Shown here piece by piece: positions 1 through 12,148 of a stretch of DNA of 64,000 nt. The position numbers and the translations under genes are program-made. Positions within the stretch are counted from its first letter, which is position 1. Every line of letters begins with the position of its first letter. The notes under the pieces are model-generated. The model did not search any database. It was not told where the DNA came from and saw only the letters and a program-made list of their open reading frames with translations. This DNA comes from Dugong dugon. Lineage: Eukaryota; Chordata; Mammalia; Sirenia; Dugongidae. Where the stretch lies: the NCBI GenBank assembly GCA_030035585.1, contig CM057465.1, positions 31,948,001 through 32,012,000 of the forward strand, read 5' to 3'.

Positions 1-683
1 TGATATGTATATCATCAAGTTTCAATATTTTTGTCAGCATTATCATGGTATAATTTACATACAATAAAATTTACTGAATTTAAGCATACAATTAAATGAG
101 TTCGGACAAACATATAAAATAATGTTATCACAACAGCAGTCTTGATATGGAACATTTCCATCACCCCAAAGCAGACCTTCATTGCCCTCTTGCAGGCAAT
201 CCCCCTCACCATACTCCTGACAACCACTGATCTGCTTTCTGACACTATAGGTTTACCTTTGCTATAATTTCATGTAAATGGAATCATGCAGCATGTAGCC
301 TTTAGTGATTGACTTTTTCAACACAGCATGATGCTTTTGCTGTTGTGTGCATCAATATTTGTGAGTCTTCTATTACTGACAGTGCTCCATTATATGGATA
401 TACTGTAATTTGTTCATATTCACCAGTTGAGGCACATTTGAGCAGTTTATAGTTTGGGGTTATTATGAATAAAGCTGCTGTGAGTATTCTAGTATAAGTC
501 TTTGTATGGACATATGTTTTCATTTCTCTTGTGGAAATACCTAAGCGTGGAATTGCTAAATTATATGATAAGTTTATGTTTAAATTCTTAAGAAACCAAC
601 AAGTCATTTTTCAAAGTGGCTGTATCATTTTGCATTCCCACCCACAATATATGAAAGATCCATTATTTCTCATGCTTGAGAAA
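1..683 (-). mobile_element. Old L1 (L1M type) ORF2 3' region, part 1
   Basis: On the minus strand this reads as the C-terminal part of an ancient L1 ORF2 and its beginning 3' UTR. On the plus strand the familiar landmarks appear in order: a segment reading ttatgaataaagctgctgtg, then a cttgtggaaatacctaagcg block, then a ttttcaaagtggctgtat block. The copy is heavily decayed. It breaks near 684 where younger LINE fragments abut, and L1-like sequence resumes at about 1285. Only short spurious ORFs remain. Confidence 0.75.
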
Positions 684-1001
684 CCCTGAGAGTATGGCCC
701 CAGGACACACTTTTAGCTTAGTACTGAAGTCACTCCTGAGGTTTTACCCTTCAACCAAAGGTCAGACAGGCCCATAAAACAAAAACAAAATGAGACTAAA
801 TGGGCATGCCAGCCCAGGGATAAGGATGAGAGGGCAGGAGGGGACAGGAAAGCTGGAAATGAGGAACCCAAGGTCAAGAAGGGAAGAGTGTTGACATGTC
901 GTGGGGTTAGCAAACAATGTCACAAAACAATATGTGTATTAATTGTTTAATGGGAAACTAATTTGCTCTGTAAACCTTCATCTAAAGTACAATAAAAAAA
1001 A
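684..1001 (+). mobile_element. L1 3' UTR fragment, lineage-specific
   Basis: The segment matches the last 300 or so bases of the full-length L1 at 39514-47615: gaaaccctgagagtatggcc near the start, a gaggaacccaaggtcaag stretch, then cttcatctaaagtacaataa and a short poly-A. It is a severely 5'-truncated L1 insertion into the older minus-strand L1. Confidence 0.8.
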
Positions 1002-1002
1002 A

Positions 1003-1284
1003 ATTAGCCAATGAAAACCCTATGATCACAGATTATTGTCCAAGACTTTCACTCACTTTGAACTTGTCATTCAGAGGGACCAATCTCTGGAGAAGGACAT
1101 GATGTTTGGTAAGGCGGAGGACCAGCAAAGGTGAAGGAAACCCTCAATAAGATGAATTGACAACAATGTAACAATGGACTCAAACATGCCAATATCATGA
1201 AAATAGAGCAGGACTGGGCAATGTTTTGTTCTGTTATACATGAGGTCACCATGAGTTGCAGCCAACTCAGTAGCAACTAACAAT
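1003..1284 (+). mobile_element. RTE LINE 3' end fragment (with possible SINE scrap)
   Basis: Positions 1071-1284 match the terminal part of the RTE copy at 59585-60326 (gggaccaatctctggagaag, a gatgaattgacaacaatg block, then a gtcaccatgagt block and a decayed caactaacaa tail). Bases 1003-1033 resemble the body of the tRNA-Gly-headed SINE (ccaatgaaaaccctatgatc). Between them the sequence is not assignable. Confidence 0.7.
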
Positions 1285-1365
1285 GATTAATGATGTTGAG
1301 CATCTTTCCATGATATTTGTTATTGTATATCTTCTTTTGTGAAGCAGCTAAATTCAGTAAGACTT
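1285..1365 (-). mobile_element. Old L1 ORF2 3' region, part 2
   Basis: The landmark tgatgttgagcatctttcca followed by a tatatcttcttttgtgaa segment is the continuation of minus-strand L1M ORF2. It shows that the L1 and RTE fragments at 684-1284 interrupted a single older L1. Some intervening L1 sequence is missing. Confidence 0.6.
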
Positions 1366-1403
1366 AAAAATGTTTCTCTTTAACATTAATAGGTACCATC
1401 TTT

Positions 1404-1541
1404 TATTTGGAACCCTGGTGGCGCAGTGGTTAAGAGCTTGGCTGCTAATCAAAAGGTCAGCAGTTCAAATCTACCATCTGCTCCTTGGAAACCCTATGCA
1501 GTAATTCTAATCTATCCTATAGGGTCGCAACGAGTATTTGG
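1404..1541 (+). mobile_element. AfroSINE, 3'-shortened
   Basis: The head gaaccctggtggcgcagtgg is the tRNA-like start with an intact A box (tggcgcagtgg) and a B-box region (cagttcaaatc). The copy stops at about 1534 inside the RTE-like tail (agggtcgcaacgag). It is flanked by tatttgg at 1404-1410 and 1535-1541, a likely short target-site duplication. Confidence 0.85.
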
Positions 1542-3077
1542 TAATCTTGTATTTATACAGGGGAAAGAAGTTGGAATTTCCAGTGGTTTTTCACTCCATA
1601 AAAGTTTATCTCATCCTCATTCATCTGTAACTCCCTGCCATGTTAATTGCCCAATTTTGTCAATCTGATTTCATTTCAGCACAATTTCAATTCTGAACAC
1701 TAAAGTTTGCCTTGAAACCAGTGTGGGCCCACTTCTATCATCTCTCGAGTCCATTTGTAAGGTTTTTGCAAAAGACTCAGGATGTCTGAAGAGAATGTTG
1801 GACTTTTACTAAGCAGATACTCAGAGGAAGTTGAGACAGAATTTTAAAATAAAACTTTTTTTTCCTCTAATAAAACAAGGAAAGAAAGATACATGCTAGA
1901 GGATGGGTGATTGCCCAGATTTAAATGTTTTATTTTCTGAATGCACTGCAAGTTGCCTCCCGTTTCAGATGAGGATTATAATTCATCCAAATTGTCCTGA
2001 ACTAAGTTTTTGTTCTTTTTCAAGTCCCTTTTCAAAGGAAAGCAAGTTCAACGCACACTTAGACTAGAGTAGCAAAGCCTTTCCCTGATTAATCAACAGT
2101 TCATTTTGGTTGCAAAACTGCGTTAGAGATTTACAACACGTCTAAGACTCGTACATCCACAGCCAAGCATTACACAAATGATGAGAATTCCAATACCCCA
2201 GAACTTCAGCTTTGCAACAGTGAGTTTTTACTTTTCTACCTGAATTGGCTTTTATTCTCTCAAGAGCACCTACTAGCTGGAGGAGTATGATTTGTTCAAA
2301 GTTATAAATGTCTTCCAGACTTCATCCATCATGGAAGAAATATCTATCTGGATTTGCTTTCAGTAATAAAAAATATTAAATTAATATTTTCAGGTGTAAA
2401 GGATGCCCAAGACTTAATAACTTCACTTCCAGTTTTATCTAAGTTTCTGGAAAAAGACTTTTAGTCTGTAATTACCTTTTATATTAAAAAAAAAAGATTT
2501 CAAGATCTGGCTACCAGGTATGGCACAAATTGAGAAATGTATAACCGAACTTTTTGTTAACCAAGTGTTTGATATTGATGGAACACTCTGTAAGAGAATT
2601 TGTAGCTAAGCCCAGAGACTCATAGCATTACTTCTCCATCATTTAGAACAGATGAGCATCCACTGTATTTCTAACGATTTTCAGAAAATGGAAATTTACA
2701 AAGACTCATTCAAACCAATTCCAAATTTCCAACAAAGACACTGCAGGAAAAATCTTCTTTATGTGTTACCTCACATTTCTAATGCGAGAATTGAGTCACT
2801 TCCCCTAATTTTTCCTCAGTTGAGATAAGTAACAATGCCCTCCATCTTTCTCTATAAGAGTTGTTTAACAAACAGAAGATCAATCACTAATTTCCACACA
2901 TAAATTTGGTAACTATTTTGGGCACTGCCGTAGAAGGTTAAATGGTACAGAACCGATCCAATGGAGGAGTGGGGGAAATAAGACCTAGAAATAAAAGAAA
3001 TGGATTCTGGTTCTGCTTCTAGAAAGACTTTTGAGAATAATTTCCCTTCTCTGTAATTCATTCTTTGATAAAAATAG
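1542..3077. other. No recognisable gene or repeat
   Basis: AT-rich sequence with no convincing ORF, repeat landmark or RNA gene. It may be unique mammalian sequence. A short poly-A run sits near 2487. Confidence 0.4.
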
Positions 3078-3260
3078 GCATTCATTCATTCAACAAGCAT
3101 TATAGAGGATATACCCTACGCAAGAAATTGGACCAAACTCATACTATTGAGTGATGAACAAACCAAGACATGGGTCTTCCCTTTAAAATAAAATAATGGG
3201 GATGAGCAACTAAAAAGAAAGGTGACAGGGGTAGGAAGATATGAGAGTACTACAAGAGTA
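3078..3260 (-). mobile_element. L2-like fragment
   Basis: The order attcattcattcaacaagca, then a gtgatgaacaaaccaagac segment, then a ggtcttcccttt segment follows the usual plus-strand appearance of a minus-strand L2 or related CR1-clade 3' region. It is decayed. A further AT-rich piece near 3490-3532 (aatgaatacttgttggatga) may be another L2 or MIR scrap. Confidence 0.45.
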
Positions 3261-3745
3261 CATAACCGGGCATGTTAATTACTACTTATCCTACTTTCCT
3301 CAAAAGTATGTTATGAAGATAAAGATATATGCATGAAAGCTTGAAACAAAACATGTCGAACAAATAAAAAGCAGACAATCTATTATTACCTCCAGCGGTG
3401 ATTAAAGTATGCCTGGGTAGTTGTTAGTCATCTGACAGGTCAATCATTAACCACTTAAATTGGTATAGTTAAAATAACATCACAATACACTGCATATAAT
3501 AGACATCAAATGAATACTTGTTGGATGAATTATTTTGATATCCCAAAGATACAATTATATTGTGCTTCAACTCATACTTTGAAAGCATATGATGAACGCA
3601 GACACACGTACTTCTTTATAACACAAAAGGTATGATATGTTCTCTGAAATAAGAATCATGACATAGTTCTATTGAACATAAATTATGTTACGTTAACCTT
3701 CCTGTTGGAAATGCAGAAAAATAGGCATGGCTATCTTTGTAACCA
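3261..3745. other. No clear feature
   Basis: AT-rich. Apart from the possible L2/MIR scrap near 3490-3532 nothing is recognisable here. Confidence 0.35.
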
Positions 3746-3953
3746 GAACCCTGATGGTGCAGCGGTTAAAGCACTCAGCTGCAACCAAAAGGTCGGAGGT
3801 TCAAACCCATCAGCAGCTTCGTGGTAGAAAGATGTGGCAGTTTGCTTCCATAAGGAATTACAGCTTAGAAACCCTATGGGGCAGCTCTACTCTGTCCTTA
3901 CAGGGTTGCTATGAGTGAGAATCAACTGGGTGGCAATGGGTTTGGGGTTTTTT
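3746..3953 (+). mobile_element. AfroSINE, long variant
   Basis: The head gaaccctgatggtgcagcgg is followed by an expanded middle containing agaaagatgtggcagtttgc, then the shared tail (gggttgctatgagtgagaat) and a ggtttggggtttttt end. The extra middle marks a different subfamily from the copy at 1411. The flanks (tatctttgtaa before, tgtctttgaaa after) look like a decayed target-site duplication. Confidence 0.88.
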
Positions 3954-3972
3954 GGTTGTCTTTGAAATCAAG

Positions 3973-4175
3973 AGTCCCTGGGTGGTAGAAAAGGTTAAGT
4001 GCTCAACTACTAGCTGAAAGGTTGGCAGTTCAAACCCATCCACAGGTGCCTCAGAAGACAAGCCTGGCGATCTGCTTCCAAAACATCACAGCCTTGAAAC
4101 TTGAAAACCCCAGGGAGCGGTTCTACTCTACACACATGGGGTTGTCATGAGTCAGAATCAACTTGACAGCAACTT
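3973..4175 (+). mobile_element. AfroSINE, tRNA-Asn-like variant
   Basis: This second SINE starts 20 bp after the first. Its head (gtccctgggtggtagaaaag, then a gctgaaaggttggcagttc block) resembles tRNA-Asn more clearly than the other subfamily does. The middle reads caagcctggcgatctgcttc and the tail ggttgtcatgagtcagaatc. It has no ggtttggtttt end. Confidence 0.88.
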
Positions 4176-5063
4176 GCAACATCTTTATAGCCACTTAAAA
4201 ATGACTAAATACCTAAGTTCAGTGTTAAAAAGTATTCTGATATGTCATTCCACATACTATAATAATGTAACAATCCCAACCTGTCCATAGGCCCGCCAAG
4301 GAAGAAAGGGTAATTATTCTCCTTTTATATATCAATCAAGTGTTACAGGTTAGGCTCAAAATTGATTTCCCAAGGCATTACAATTAGAAAGTCTTTTAAA
4401 GCAGTGTCAGTCTTAATAGAAACATCTATTCACAGATAATTACTAGGTTATAATTATACTAATGAGTAAGATTCTTAAACCCTAGTCTTAGAAAACAGTT
4501 TGAGCCTAATATGAAATGCAGTGTGAATTTGAAGTAATAAAACCATATTTGCTTTATATATTCTAAAATTGAGATTTAAACTAGAGTTCTCAGTCTGACA
4601 AACCAATTTTTATATGATTATAATTACTCTCACAAAAAGAAATGCCTTTAGCAAACTCATTCAGAACCAATAATAGATCATTTTCCTCTAAGTAAATTCA
4701 AAATATTTTCTCATTTACAATTTGAAATGTTACCTAACCCAAGTCACTGAGCTCTGAAAAACACAAATGAATTTACTGATTCCTATGACCTAGGGTTACA
4801 AATTCCTGTTCCCCTTAGAATCGCTATCACAGCTACTTAGCAAATGGGAATAAATCCAGGACAAAACAGATGGAAAATAGCTGGGTTCATTAGGCAACAT
4901 TCCAGGTGTTTGTTTCTGGCAAAAACAGAAAGGGAAAAAAAATGCCACTAAATCCCTGACGCATTTTGCACACATCTCTGTGTGAATGTGATAAAGACGG
5001 CAATTAAATTAATGTGTCCCTTTTTGCTATCAGGCAGGTCTGTGTTATTTTATTCATTTATTC
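4176..5063. other. No recognisable gene or repeat
   Basis: AT-rich sequence between SINEs and the L1. No ORF or repeat landmark could be supported. Confidence 0.4.
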
Positions 5064-5075
5064 AAACATTTACTA
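5064..5075 (+). repeat. Target-site duplication of L1 copy 1, left
   Basis: The 12-mer aaacatttacta occurs here and at 9538-9549 just after the L1 poly-A. This brackets the insertion and fixes its 5' truncation point at 5076. Confidence 0.88.
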
Positions 5076-8000
5076 CAACGCACCCAAAGACAGGGCTCCA
5101 AAATACATAAAACAAACTCTAACGGCACTGAAAAGAGAGACAGACAGCTTCACAATAGCAGCAGGAGACTTCAACACACCACTTTCACTGAAGGACAGAA
5201 CGAAAATCCAGAAAGAAGGTCAACAAAGACACGGAAGAGCTAAATGCTACAATCAACCAACTCGATCTCATAGACATATACCGAACACTCCACCCAAGAG
5301 CAGCCAAGCATACTTTCTTTTCCAACACACATGGAACATTCTCCAGAATAGACCACGTATTAGGCCATAAAGCAAGCATTAACAAAATCCAAAACATTGA
5401 AATATTAGAAAGCATCTTTTCTGACCATAAGGCCATAAAAGTAGAAATCAACGACAGAAAAAGCAAGGAAAAAAATCAAACACATGGAAACTGAATAACA
5501 CCTTGCTCAAAAACTACTGGGTTACAAAAGAAATTAAGGATGGAATAAAGAAATTCATAGAATCAAACAAGAATAAAATACATCCTACCAGAACCTTTGG
5601 GACACAGCAAAAGCAGTGCTCAGAGGTCAGTTTATAGCAATAAATTCACACGTCCAAAAACAAGAAAGGGCCATAATCAAAACATTAACCCTACAACTGG
5701 AACAAGTAGAAACAGAGCAGCAAAAGAAGCCCTCAGGTGCCAGAAGAAAGGCAATAATAAGAATTAGAGCAGAATTAAATGAAATAGAGAACAGAAAAAC
5801 AATTGAAAGAGTTAACAAGACCAAAAGGTGGTTCTTTGAAAAAATCAACAAAATTGAAAAACCATTGGCCAAACTGAAAAAGAAAAAACAGGACAGGAAA
5901 CAGATAACCCATATTAGAAATGAGATGGGTGATATCACAACAGACGCAACTGAAATTCAAAGAATCAAAACAGAATACTAAGAAAAATTGTACTCTAACA
6001 AATTTGAAAATGTAGAAGAAATGGAAATTATTCTAGAAACTCACTACCTACCTAAACTAACACAGACAGAGGTAGAACAACTAAATAAACCCATAACAAA
6101 AGAGATTGAAAAGGTACTTAAAAAACTCCCAAAAAAAAAAAGCCCTGGTCCGGACGGCTTCACTGGAGAATTCTACCAAACTTTCAGAGAAGAGTTAATA
6201 CCACTACTACTAAAGGTATTTCAGAGCATAGAAAAGGATGGAATGCTTCCAAACTCATTCCATGAAGCCAGCATAACCCTCATACCAAAACCAGGTAAAG
6301 ACACCACAAAAAAAGAAAACTACAGACCAATATTCCTCATGAACATTGACGCAAAAATCCTCAACAAAATTCTAATAGAATTCAGTGACATATCAAAAAA
6401 TAATTCATCATGACCAAGTGGGATTTATACCAGGTATGCAGGGATGTTTCAACATTAGAAAAACAATGTAATCCATCACATAAATAAAACAAAACACAAG
6501 AACCACATGATCTTATCAATCGATGCAGAAAAGCCATTTGACAAAGTCCAACACACATTCATGATAAAAACTCTCAACAAAATAGGAATAGAAGGGAAAT
6601 TCCTCAGTATAATTAAGGGCATTTATACAAAGCCAATAGCCAACATCATCCCAAATGGAGACACTCTGAAAGCATTCCCCTTGAGAACAGAAACCAGACA
6701 AGGATGCCCTTTATCACCACTCTTATTCAACATTATGCTGGAGGTCATAGCCAGAGCAATTAGACAGAAAAAGAAATAAAGGACATCCAAATTGGTAGGG
6801 AAGAAGTCAAAGTATCTCTATTTGCAGATGATACGATCTTATACACAGAAAACCCCAAAGAATCCACAAGAAAACTACTGGAACTAACAGAAGATTTCAG
6901 CAAAGTTTCAGGATACAAGATAAACATACAAAAATCAGTTGGATTCCTTTATACCAACAAACACAACCTCGAAGAGGAACTCACCAAAGCAGTACCATTT
7001 ACAATAGCCCCCAAGAGGATAAAATACTTAGGAATAAATCTAACCAGAGATGTAAAAGACCTATACAATGAAACGTGCAAGACACTACTGTAAGAAACCA
7101 AAAGAGACCTGCATAAGTGGAAAAACATACCTTGCTCATGGATAGGAAGATTCAACATTGTGGAAATATCGATTCTACCCAAAGTGATCTACAGATACAA
7201 TGCAATCCCGATCCAAATTCCAACGGCATTTTTTAAAGAGACCGAGAAACAAATCACCAACTTCATATGGAAAGGGAAGAGGCCTCAAATAAGTAAAGCA
7301 TTACTCAAGAAGAAGAACAAAGTGGGAGGCCTCACCCTACCTGATTTTAGAACCTATTATAACACCACAGTAGTCAAAACAGCCCGGTACTGGTACAACA
7401 ACAGACACACAGACCAATGGAACAGAATTGAGAATCCAGACATAAATTCATTCACCTATGAGGAGCTGATATTTGACAAAGGCCCAAAGTCCATTAATTG
7501 GGGAAAAGACAGTCTCTTTAACAAATGGTGCTGGCATAACTGGATATCCATCTGCAAAAAACTGAAACAAGACCCATACCTCACACCATGCACAAAAACT
7601 GACACAAAATGGATCAAAGACCTAAATATAAAATTTAAAACAATAAAGATCATGGAAGAAAAAATAGGGACAACGCTAGGAACGCTAATACATCGCATAA
7701 ACAGAATATGAACCATAAGTAACAATGCACAAGCACTAGAAGAGAGACTAGATAACTGGGAGCTCCTAAAAATCAAACACTTATGCTCATCAAAAGACTT
7801 CACCAAAAGAGTCAAAAGACAACCTACAGACTGGGAAAAAAGTTTTGGCTATGATAAATCCAATCAGCGTCTAATCTCTAAAATCTACAAGATACTGCAA
7901 AACCTCAACAATAAAAAGACAAATAACCCAATCTAAAAATGGGCAAAGGATATGAACAGGCACTTCACCAAAGAAGATATTCAGGCGGCTAACAGACACA

Positions 8001-8550
8001 TGAAGAAATGCTCATGATCATTAGCCATTAGAGAAATGCAGATCAAAACTACAATGAGATATCATCTCACCCCAACAAGGCTAGCATTAATCTAAAAACC
8101 ACAAAATAATAAATGCTGGAGAGGTTGTGGAAGGACTGGAACACTTATACACAGTTGGTGGGAGTGTAAAATGGTACAACCACTTTGGAAATCGATTTGG
8201 CACTTTCTTAAAAAGCTAGAAGTACCATAGGATCCAGCTATCCCGCTGCTTGGAATATATCCTAGAGAAATACGAACCATCACACGAATAGATATGTGCA
8301 CACGCATGTTCATTGCAGCACTGTTCACAAAAACAAAAACATAGAAACAACCTGATGCCCATCAATGGACGAATGGATAAACAAATTATGGTATATCCAC
8401 ACAATGTAATACAATGCAATGATAAAGAACAACAATGAAGTTGTGAAACATAACATGGAGGAATCTGGAGGGCATTATGCTGAGTGTATTTATTCAGTCA
8501 CGGAAGGACAAATATCGTATAAGACAACTATTATAAGAAATCAAGAAAAG
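5076..8550 (+). pseudogene. L1 ORF2 remnant (endonuclease C-half, RT, Cys-rich)
   Basis: Visible blocks, in several frames, are: endonuclease end (AGDFNTPLS near 5160, with the catalytic Asp kept); the linker ([20 protein letters not shown], 5765-5825); RT fingers ([18 protein letters not shown], 6130-6185); [21 protein letters not shown] (6690-6730); the catalytic FADD at 6821-6832; [15 protein letters not shown] (7025-7070); [12 protein letters not shown] (7313-7345); and the C-terminal NRHMKKCS region near 7990. At least six stops or frame changes break it, for example the TAA at 5979 and the one after 6776, so no full ORF2p is possible. One frame break, at the A-run 5469-5475, also occurs in L1 copy 2. 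Confidence 0.93.
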
Positions 8551-8590
8551 ATTTAAACACAGAAGATAATATTCTTTGATGGTTACAAAG

Positions 8591-8610
8591 GTGGGGAGGG
8601 AGGGTGAGGG
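8591..8610 (+). other. G-rich tract in L1 3' UTR (G4-like)
   Basis: gtggggagggagggtgaggg contains four runs of at least three G separated by 1-2 bases, which fits a G-quadruplex motif. Mammalian L1 3' UTRs are known to carry G-rich polypurine tracts. The equivalent tract in L1 copy 2 is at 46502-46524. Confidence 0.7.
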
Positions 8611-9537
8611 TTATTCACTAACTAGATAGTAGACAAGTATTACCTTAGGTGAAGGGAAGGACAAAACACACTACAGGGGAAGACAGCACAACTGGACTAA
8701 ACCAAAGCTAAGAAGTTTCCTGAATATAATCAAACACTTTGAGGGACAGAGTAGCAGGGGTAGGGATCTGGGGACCATGCTTTCAGGCGACCCATCTAGG
8801 TCAATTGTCATAACAAAGCTTATTAAGAAAATGTTCTGCATCCTACATTAGTGAGTGGCATCTGGGGTCTTAAAAGCTTGCAAGCGGCCATCTAAGGGGC
8901 ATCAATTGGTCCAAACGACCGGGAGTAAAGAAGAATAAAGAACACCAAAGACACAAGGAAAGTATTAGCCCAAGAGACAGACAGGGCCACATAGACCAGA
9001 GACTTCATCAGCCTAAGACCAGAAGAACTAGATGGTGCCCTGCTACAACCAATGATCACCCTGACAGGGAATACATCAGAGAGTTCCTAATGGAGCAGGA
9101 GAAAGATAGGGTGCAGAACTCAAATTCTAGCAAGAAGACCAGACTTAATGATCTGAGTGAGACTGGAGGAACCCTGGAAAGCATGGCCCCCGGATTCTCC
9201 ATGAGCCCAGAATTAAAACAATTTCCGAGGCCAACTCTTCAAACAGCGATTGGACTGGACTGTGAGACATAAAGTGATACTCATGAGTAGTGGACCTTTT
9301 AGCTCAAGTAGACACAAAAGACTAAACGGGCAGCTTCTGTCTGGAGGTGACATGGGAAGGCAGAGAGGGTTAGGAGTTGGTTGAATGGACATGGGGAATC
9401 AGGGGTGGAAAGTAGGAGTGTGCTGACACAGCATGTGGAGAGCAATTATGGTCACATAACAATGTATATATAAATTTTTGTATGGGAGACTAACTTGAAA
9501 TGTAAACTTCATCTAAACTACAACATTAAAAAAAAAA

Positions 9538-9549
9538 AAACATTTACTA
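9538..9549 (+). repeat. Target-site duplication of L1 copy 1, right
   Basis: Perfect match (aaacatttacta) to 5064-5075. Its first bases merge with the L1 poly-A. Confidence 0.88.
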
Positions 9550-10322
9550 TATGCAGACTCAGTTTCTAAATTTCCTAATATTAATGATGATCTAAAATAG
9601 AGGTAAATAAATAGATAGCTACATAAATAAATAAAGGCTTATCCCCAAACTTCAGACACTGTTCTGAAAAAAAGTATTTGTAGTCCAAGAGAAAACTTAC
9701 AAACTAGGACAGAGTGTTGACATTCCAGCGATACTCCTGTAATTTCAAAACTTTTGATGAGAGCTTATTATTAAAATTCAAAATGAGAAAATGTAAGGAT
9801 ATTCTACACTGGTTCTGTGGCAAATGGCTTCCTCTCTCTACAGATAAAAAAACTGATGTCTATCACAATGGACATAATCTATGCCTATTCATTTCCTCAT
9901 ACCAATGATCTACTTTAGCTTTTAAAATAATACAGCTTCATTATAAATCCACAGTTTATGTCATTAATTTTGCACTGTGAATGTCACCCCACATGCACCC
10001 GAAGCACGATCACATTCAAATTTAACATGGTGTTTTCCTTTGACAAGTTTGTAATCTACTGAGAAAGAATTAACAATTTTTCATTATATACATCACACCT
10101 ACCTTCAACTCCTTTAATCTCTGAGGAAAGGTATTCCTCCAGTTAAGACTAATCCATCAATTTAAACACTCAATACAAGGTCTTGATGTCCTCTAGGACT
10201 AAACTCGATCTATTATCCTTTCTCTCTTTTGTATATTAAACTTTTCTCTCTGCTATCATCTTCTTTTTAGACAACAGTAAAACACAAGCCATTTTCATGT
10301 GGTAAATTGCCCCCATGAGCAA
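9550..10322. other. No recognisable gene or repeat
   Basis: AT-rich. An A/T-rich imperfect simple repeat (aaataaatagatagctacat region) lies near 9604-9636. Otherwise nothing is supported. Confidence 0.4.
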
Positions 10323-10856
10323 CTGCCTCCTTTGCCATCAGACCAGAACTGGATGGTGCCCGGCTCCTAGTACTGAACATTTTGATCACAAATTATATAG
10401 AAGGGTCTGATTAAAAGGGAGAAAATGCAGCACAGAATTGAAGATTCTCATGGAACCCAGACTTTCTGGAGCCATGGAGGCTGGATGAACCCCTGAAACT
10501 AGTGCCCTGAGATAATCTTTAAAACTTAATCCAAAAATACCCCTGAAGTGTGCTTAAAACCAAACAATAGTCTAGTTTAACTAGTAAAAAATGTCTGCCT
10601 TAAGAATTATGCTCTTTTAAGATCTATCTATATAGGATCAAAGTGACAACAGCAACTGGAAAGAATAGATAGGAACCTTAGGTGGGAGTGAGTTTATGTT
10701 AATGGGGGAGGAATAACTCAGAAAGGGTGGGTAAAAATGGTTACACAACTCAAAGAATGTAACCAATGTCACTGAATTATACATGTAGAATGGTTGAATT
10801 GGTGTATGTCTTGCTGTATATATTATCAAATAAATAAAATTAAAAAATAAAACAAC
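10323..10856 (+). mobile_element. L1 3' UTR fragment, other subfamily
   Basis: Starts with catcagaccagaactggatg and the ggtgcccggctcc element that also occurs in the 3' UTR of L1 copy 2 (near 46942). It ends with a block reading aatgtcactgaattatacat followed by tgtatgtcttgctgtatata and an A-rich tail. That end differs from the end of L1 copy 1. It resembles an internal segment of the copy 2 3' UTR at about 47386-47490. Confidence 0.65.
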
Positions 10857-11405
10857 TTTTTCTTTACTCTGTATGCTTCCACCACAATCTTAACCCACTG
10901 AAATTTTCTCTTCTCTTCGCTTCTCAGTGAAACTTGCATAATAGCTTACTCTAGCAGTCTTCCTTTTTTTTTCTGCCAACCCTTCTTCAAACTGGTTCAA
11001 TGAATTTCTCCTGAAAATTCTGTTGCCAAGGTCACCAGTGACCGTGTAACTGTTAAATCTAACATTTCTACACTTTCTAACACACAGTCTAACCCTTTCA
11101 GGACTTCTCTTCTCCTTTTTCGTGGTCATGATGCTGTCTCACCATGCTGTCTTCTACCATATTGAGGCATCCTTTTAAGTGTCCACTAGTAGGTGCTTTT
11201 CTTTTTTGTCTTTTAAATACCAGTGCCTCAAAGATTTCATCCTCAACCTTTTTCTCTTCACATACTTTCAGGACATACAATCCCCAGAATTTAACTATCC
11301 TCTGTATTATAAATATTTTTACAACTGTATCTGAATTACCGGCTTCTTCCCAAAGTCTCAGGATCTTATGTACACCTGCATGGTAGACATTTCCATCTGG
11401 ATAGT

Positions 11406-11572
11406 TCACCTCATTGCCACTGAGTTGATTCAGATTCATAGCTACGCTAAACAACACAGAAGAACTGCTCCATAGAGTTTCCAGGGAAGGGGTGGTGGAT
11501 TTGAACTGTCAGTCTTTTGGTTAGCAGCCAAGCTCTTAACCACTGCACCACCAGGGCTTCATAATCACCTCA
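11406..11572 (-). mobile_element. AfroSINE in L2, with TSD
   Basis: Reverse-oriented AfroSINE (ends ttaaccactgcaccaccagg then gcttc) spanning 11414-11564. It is flanked by tcacctca at 11406-11413 and 11565-11572. Its tail end (cattgccactgagttgattc) is diverged, so this is an older copy than those with clean tails. Confidence 0.88.
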
Positions 11573-11905
11573 AACTGAACATGTCCTAAACTGAACATAC
11601 TATCTCCTGCAATCAAAGCACAATCTTAGTGGTGCATCTTAACATTCTAGACTACTCTTTTCCCCACTTTACACTTCTGCTAATCACCAAATCTCATCAA
11701 TTTCACCTCTACTCTTCCAATTTTCCAATGCCACTGTTTTAATCCAAGTCCACATCATTTTTAGAGTGTTCCAATAATCTTTTACAAGATCTTAATGTTT
11801 CAATCTTCCACCATTCAATTCTTTTCTCTGCACACCCACAGATCATCATTCTAACCATAAATCTGATCATATTATTTTTTTTGCTAAAACTCTTCAAATT
11901 TTTAA

Positions 11906-11928
11906 ATTAAAAAAAAAAAAAAAAAAAA
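11906..11928 (+). repeat. Poly-A tract
   Basis: A run of about 20 A within the decayed L2, with no attached SINE head. It is probably a simple homopolymer expansion. Confidence 0.7.
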
Positions 11929-12148
11929 CCTTTCTAATCTCAGTTAATATTCCCCCAAAATATACATTAAGTTTGCAAGGCAATAATCTTTCCTTGATCC
12001 TCCTCTTTCCCTTCAATTCTCCACTAAGCCCAGTCCTTCTATTGCACCTGAACTCATCCACTTCTTTCCATCTTTATCACTACCATCCTAATCTAACCCA
12101 TTATCGTCTGTTGCCTGAAGTACAGAAGTAGCCTCCTAAAAGGTCTTC

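Larger units (their letters stand above)
5076..9537 (+). mobile_element. L1 copy 1, 5'-truncated
   Basis: LINE-1 retrotransposon that lost its 5' UTR, ORF1 and the start of ORF2 on insertion. It starts inside the ORF2 endonuclease domain. It runs through reverse transcriptase and the cysteine-rich C-terminus (about 5076-8550), then a 3' UTR of about 1 kb with a G-rich tract, and ends in a poly-A at 9528-9540. The 12-bp duplications at 5064-5075 and 9538-9549 show a normal target-primed insertion. It closely resembles the full-length L1 at 39514-47615, though the two differ throughout. Confidence 0.95.
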
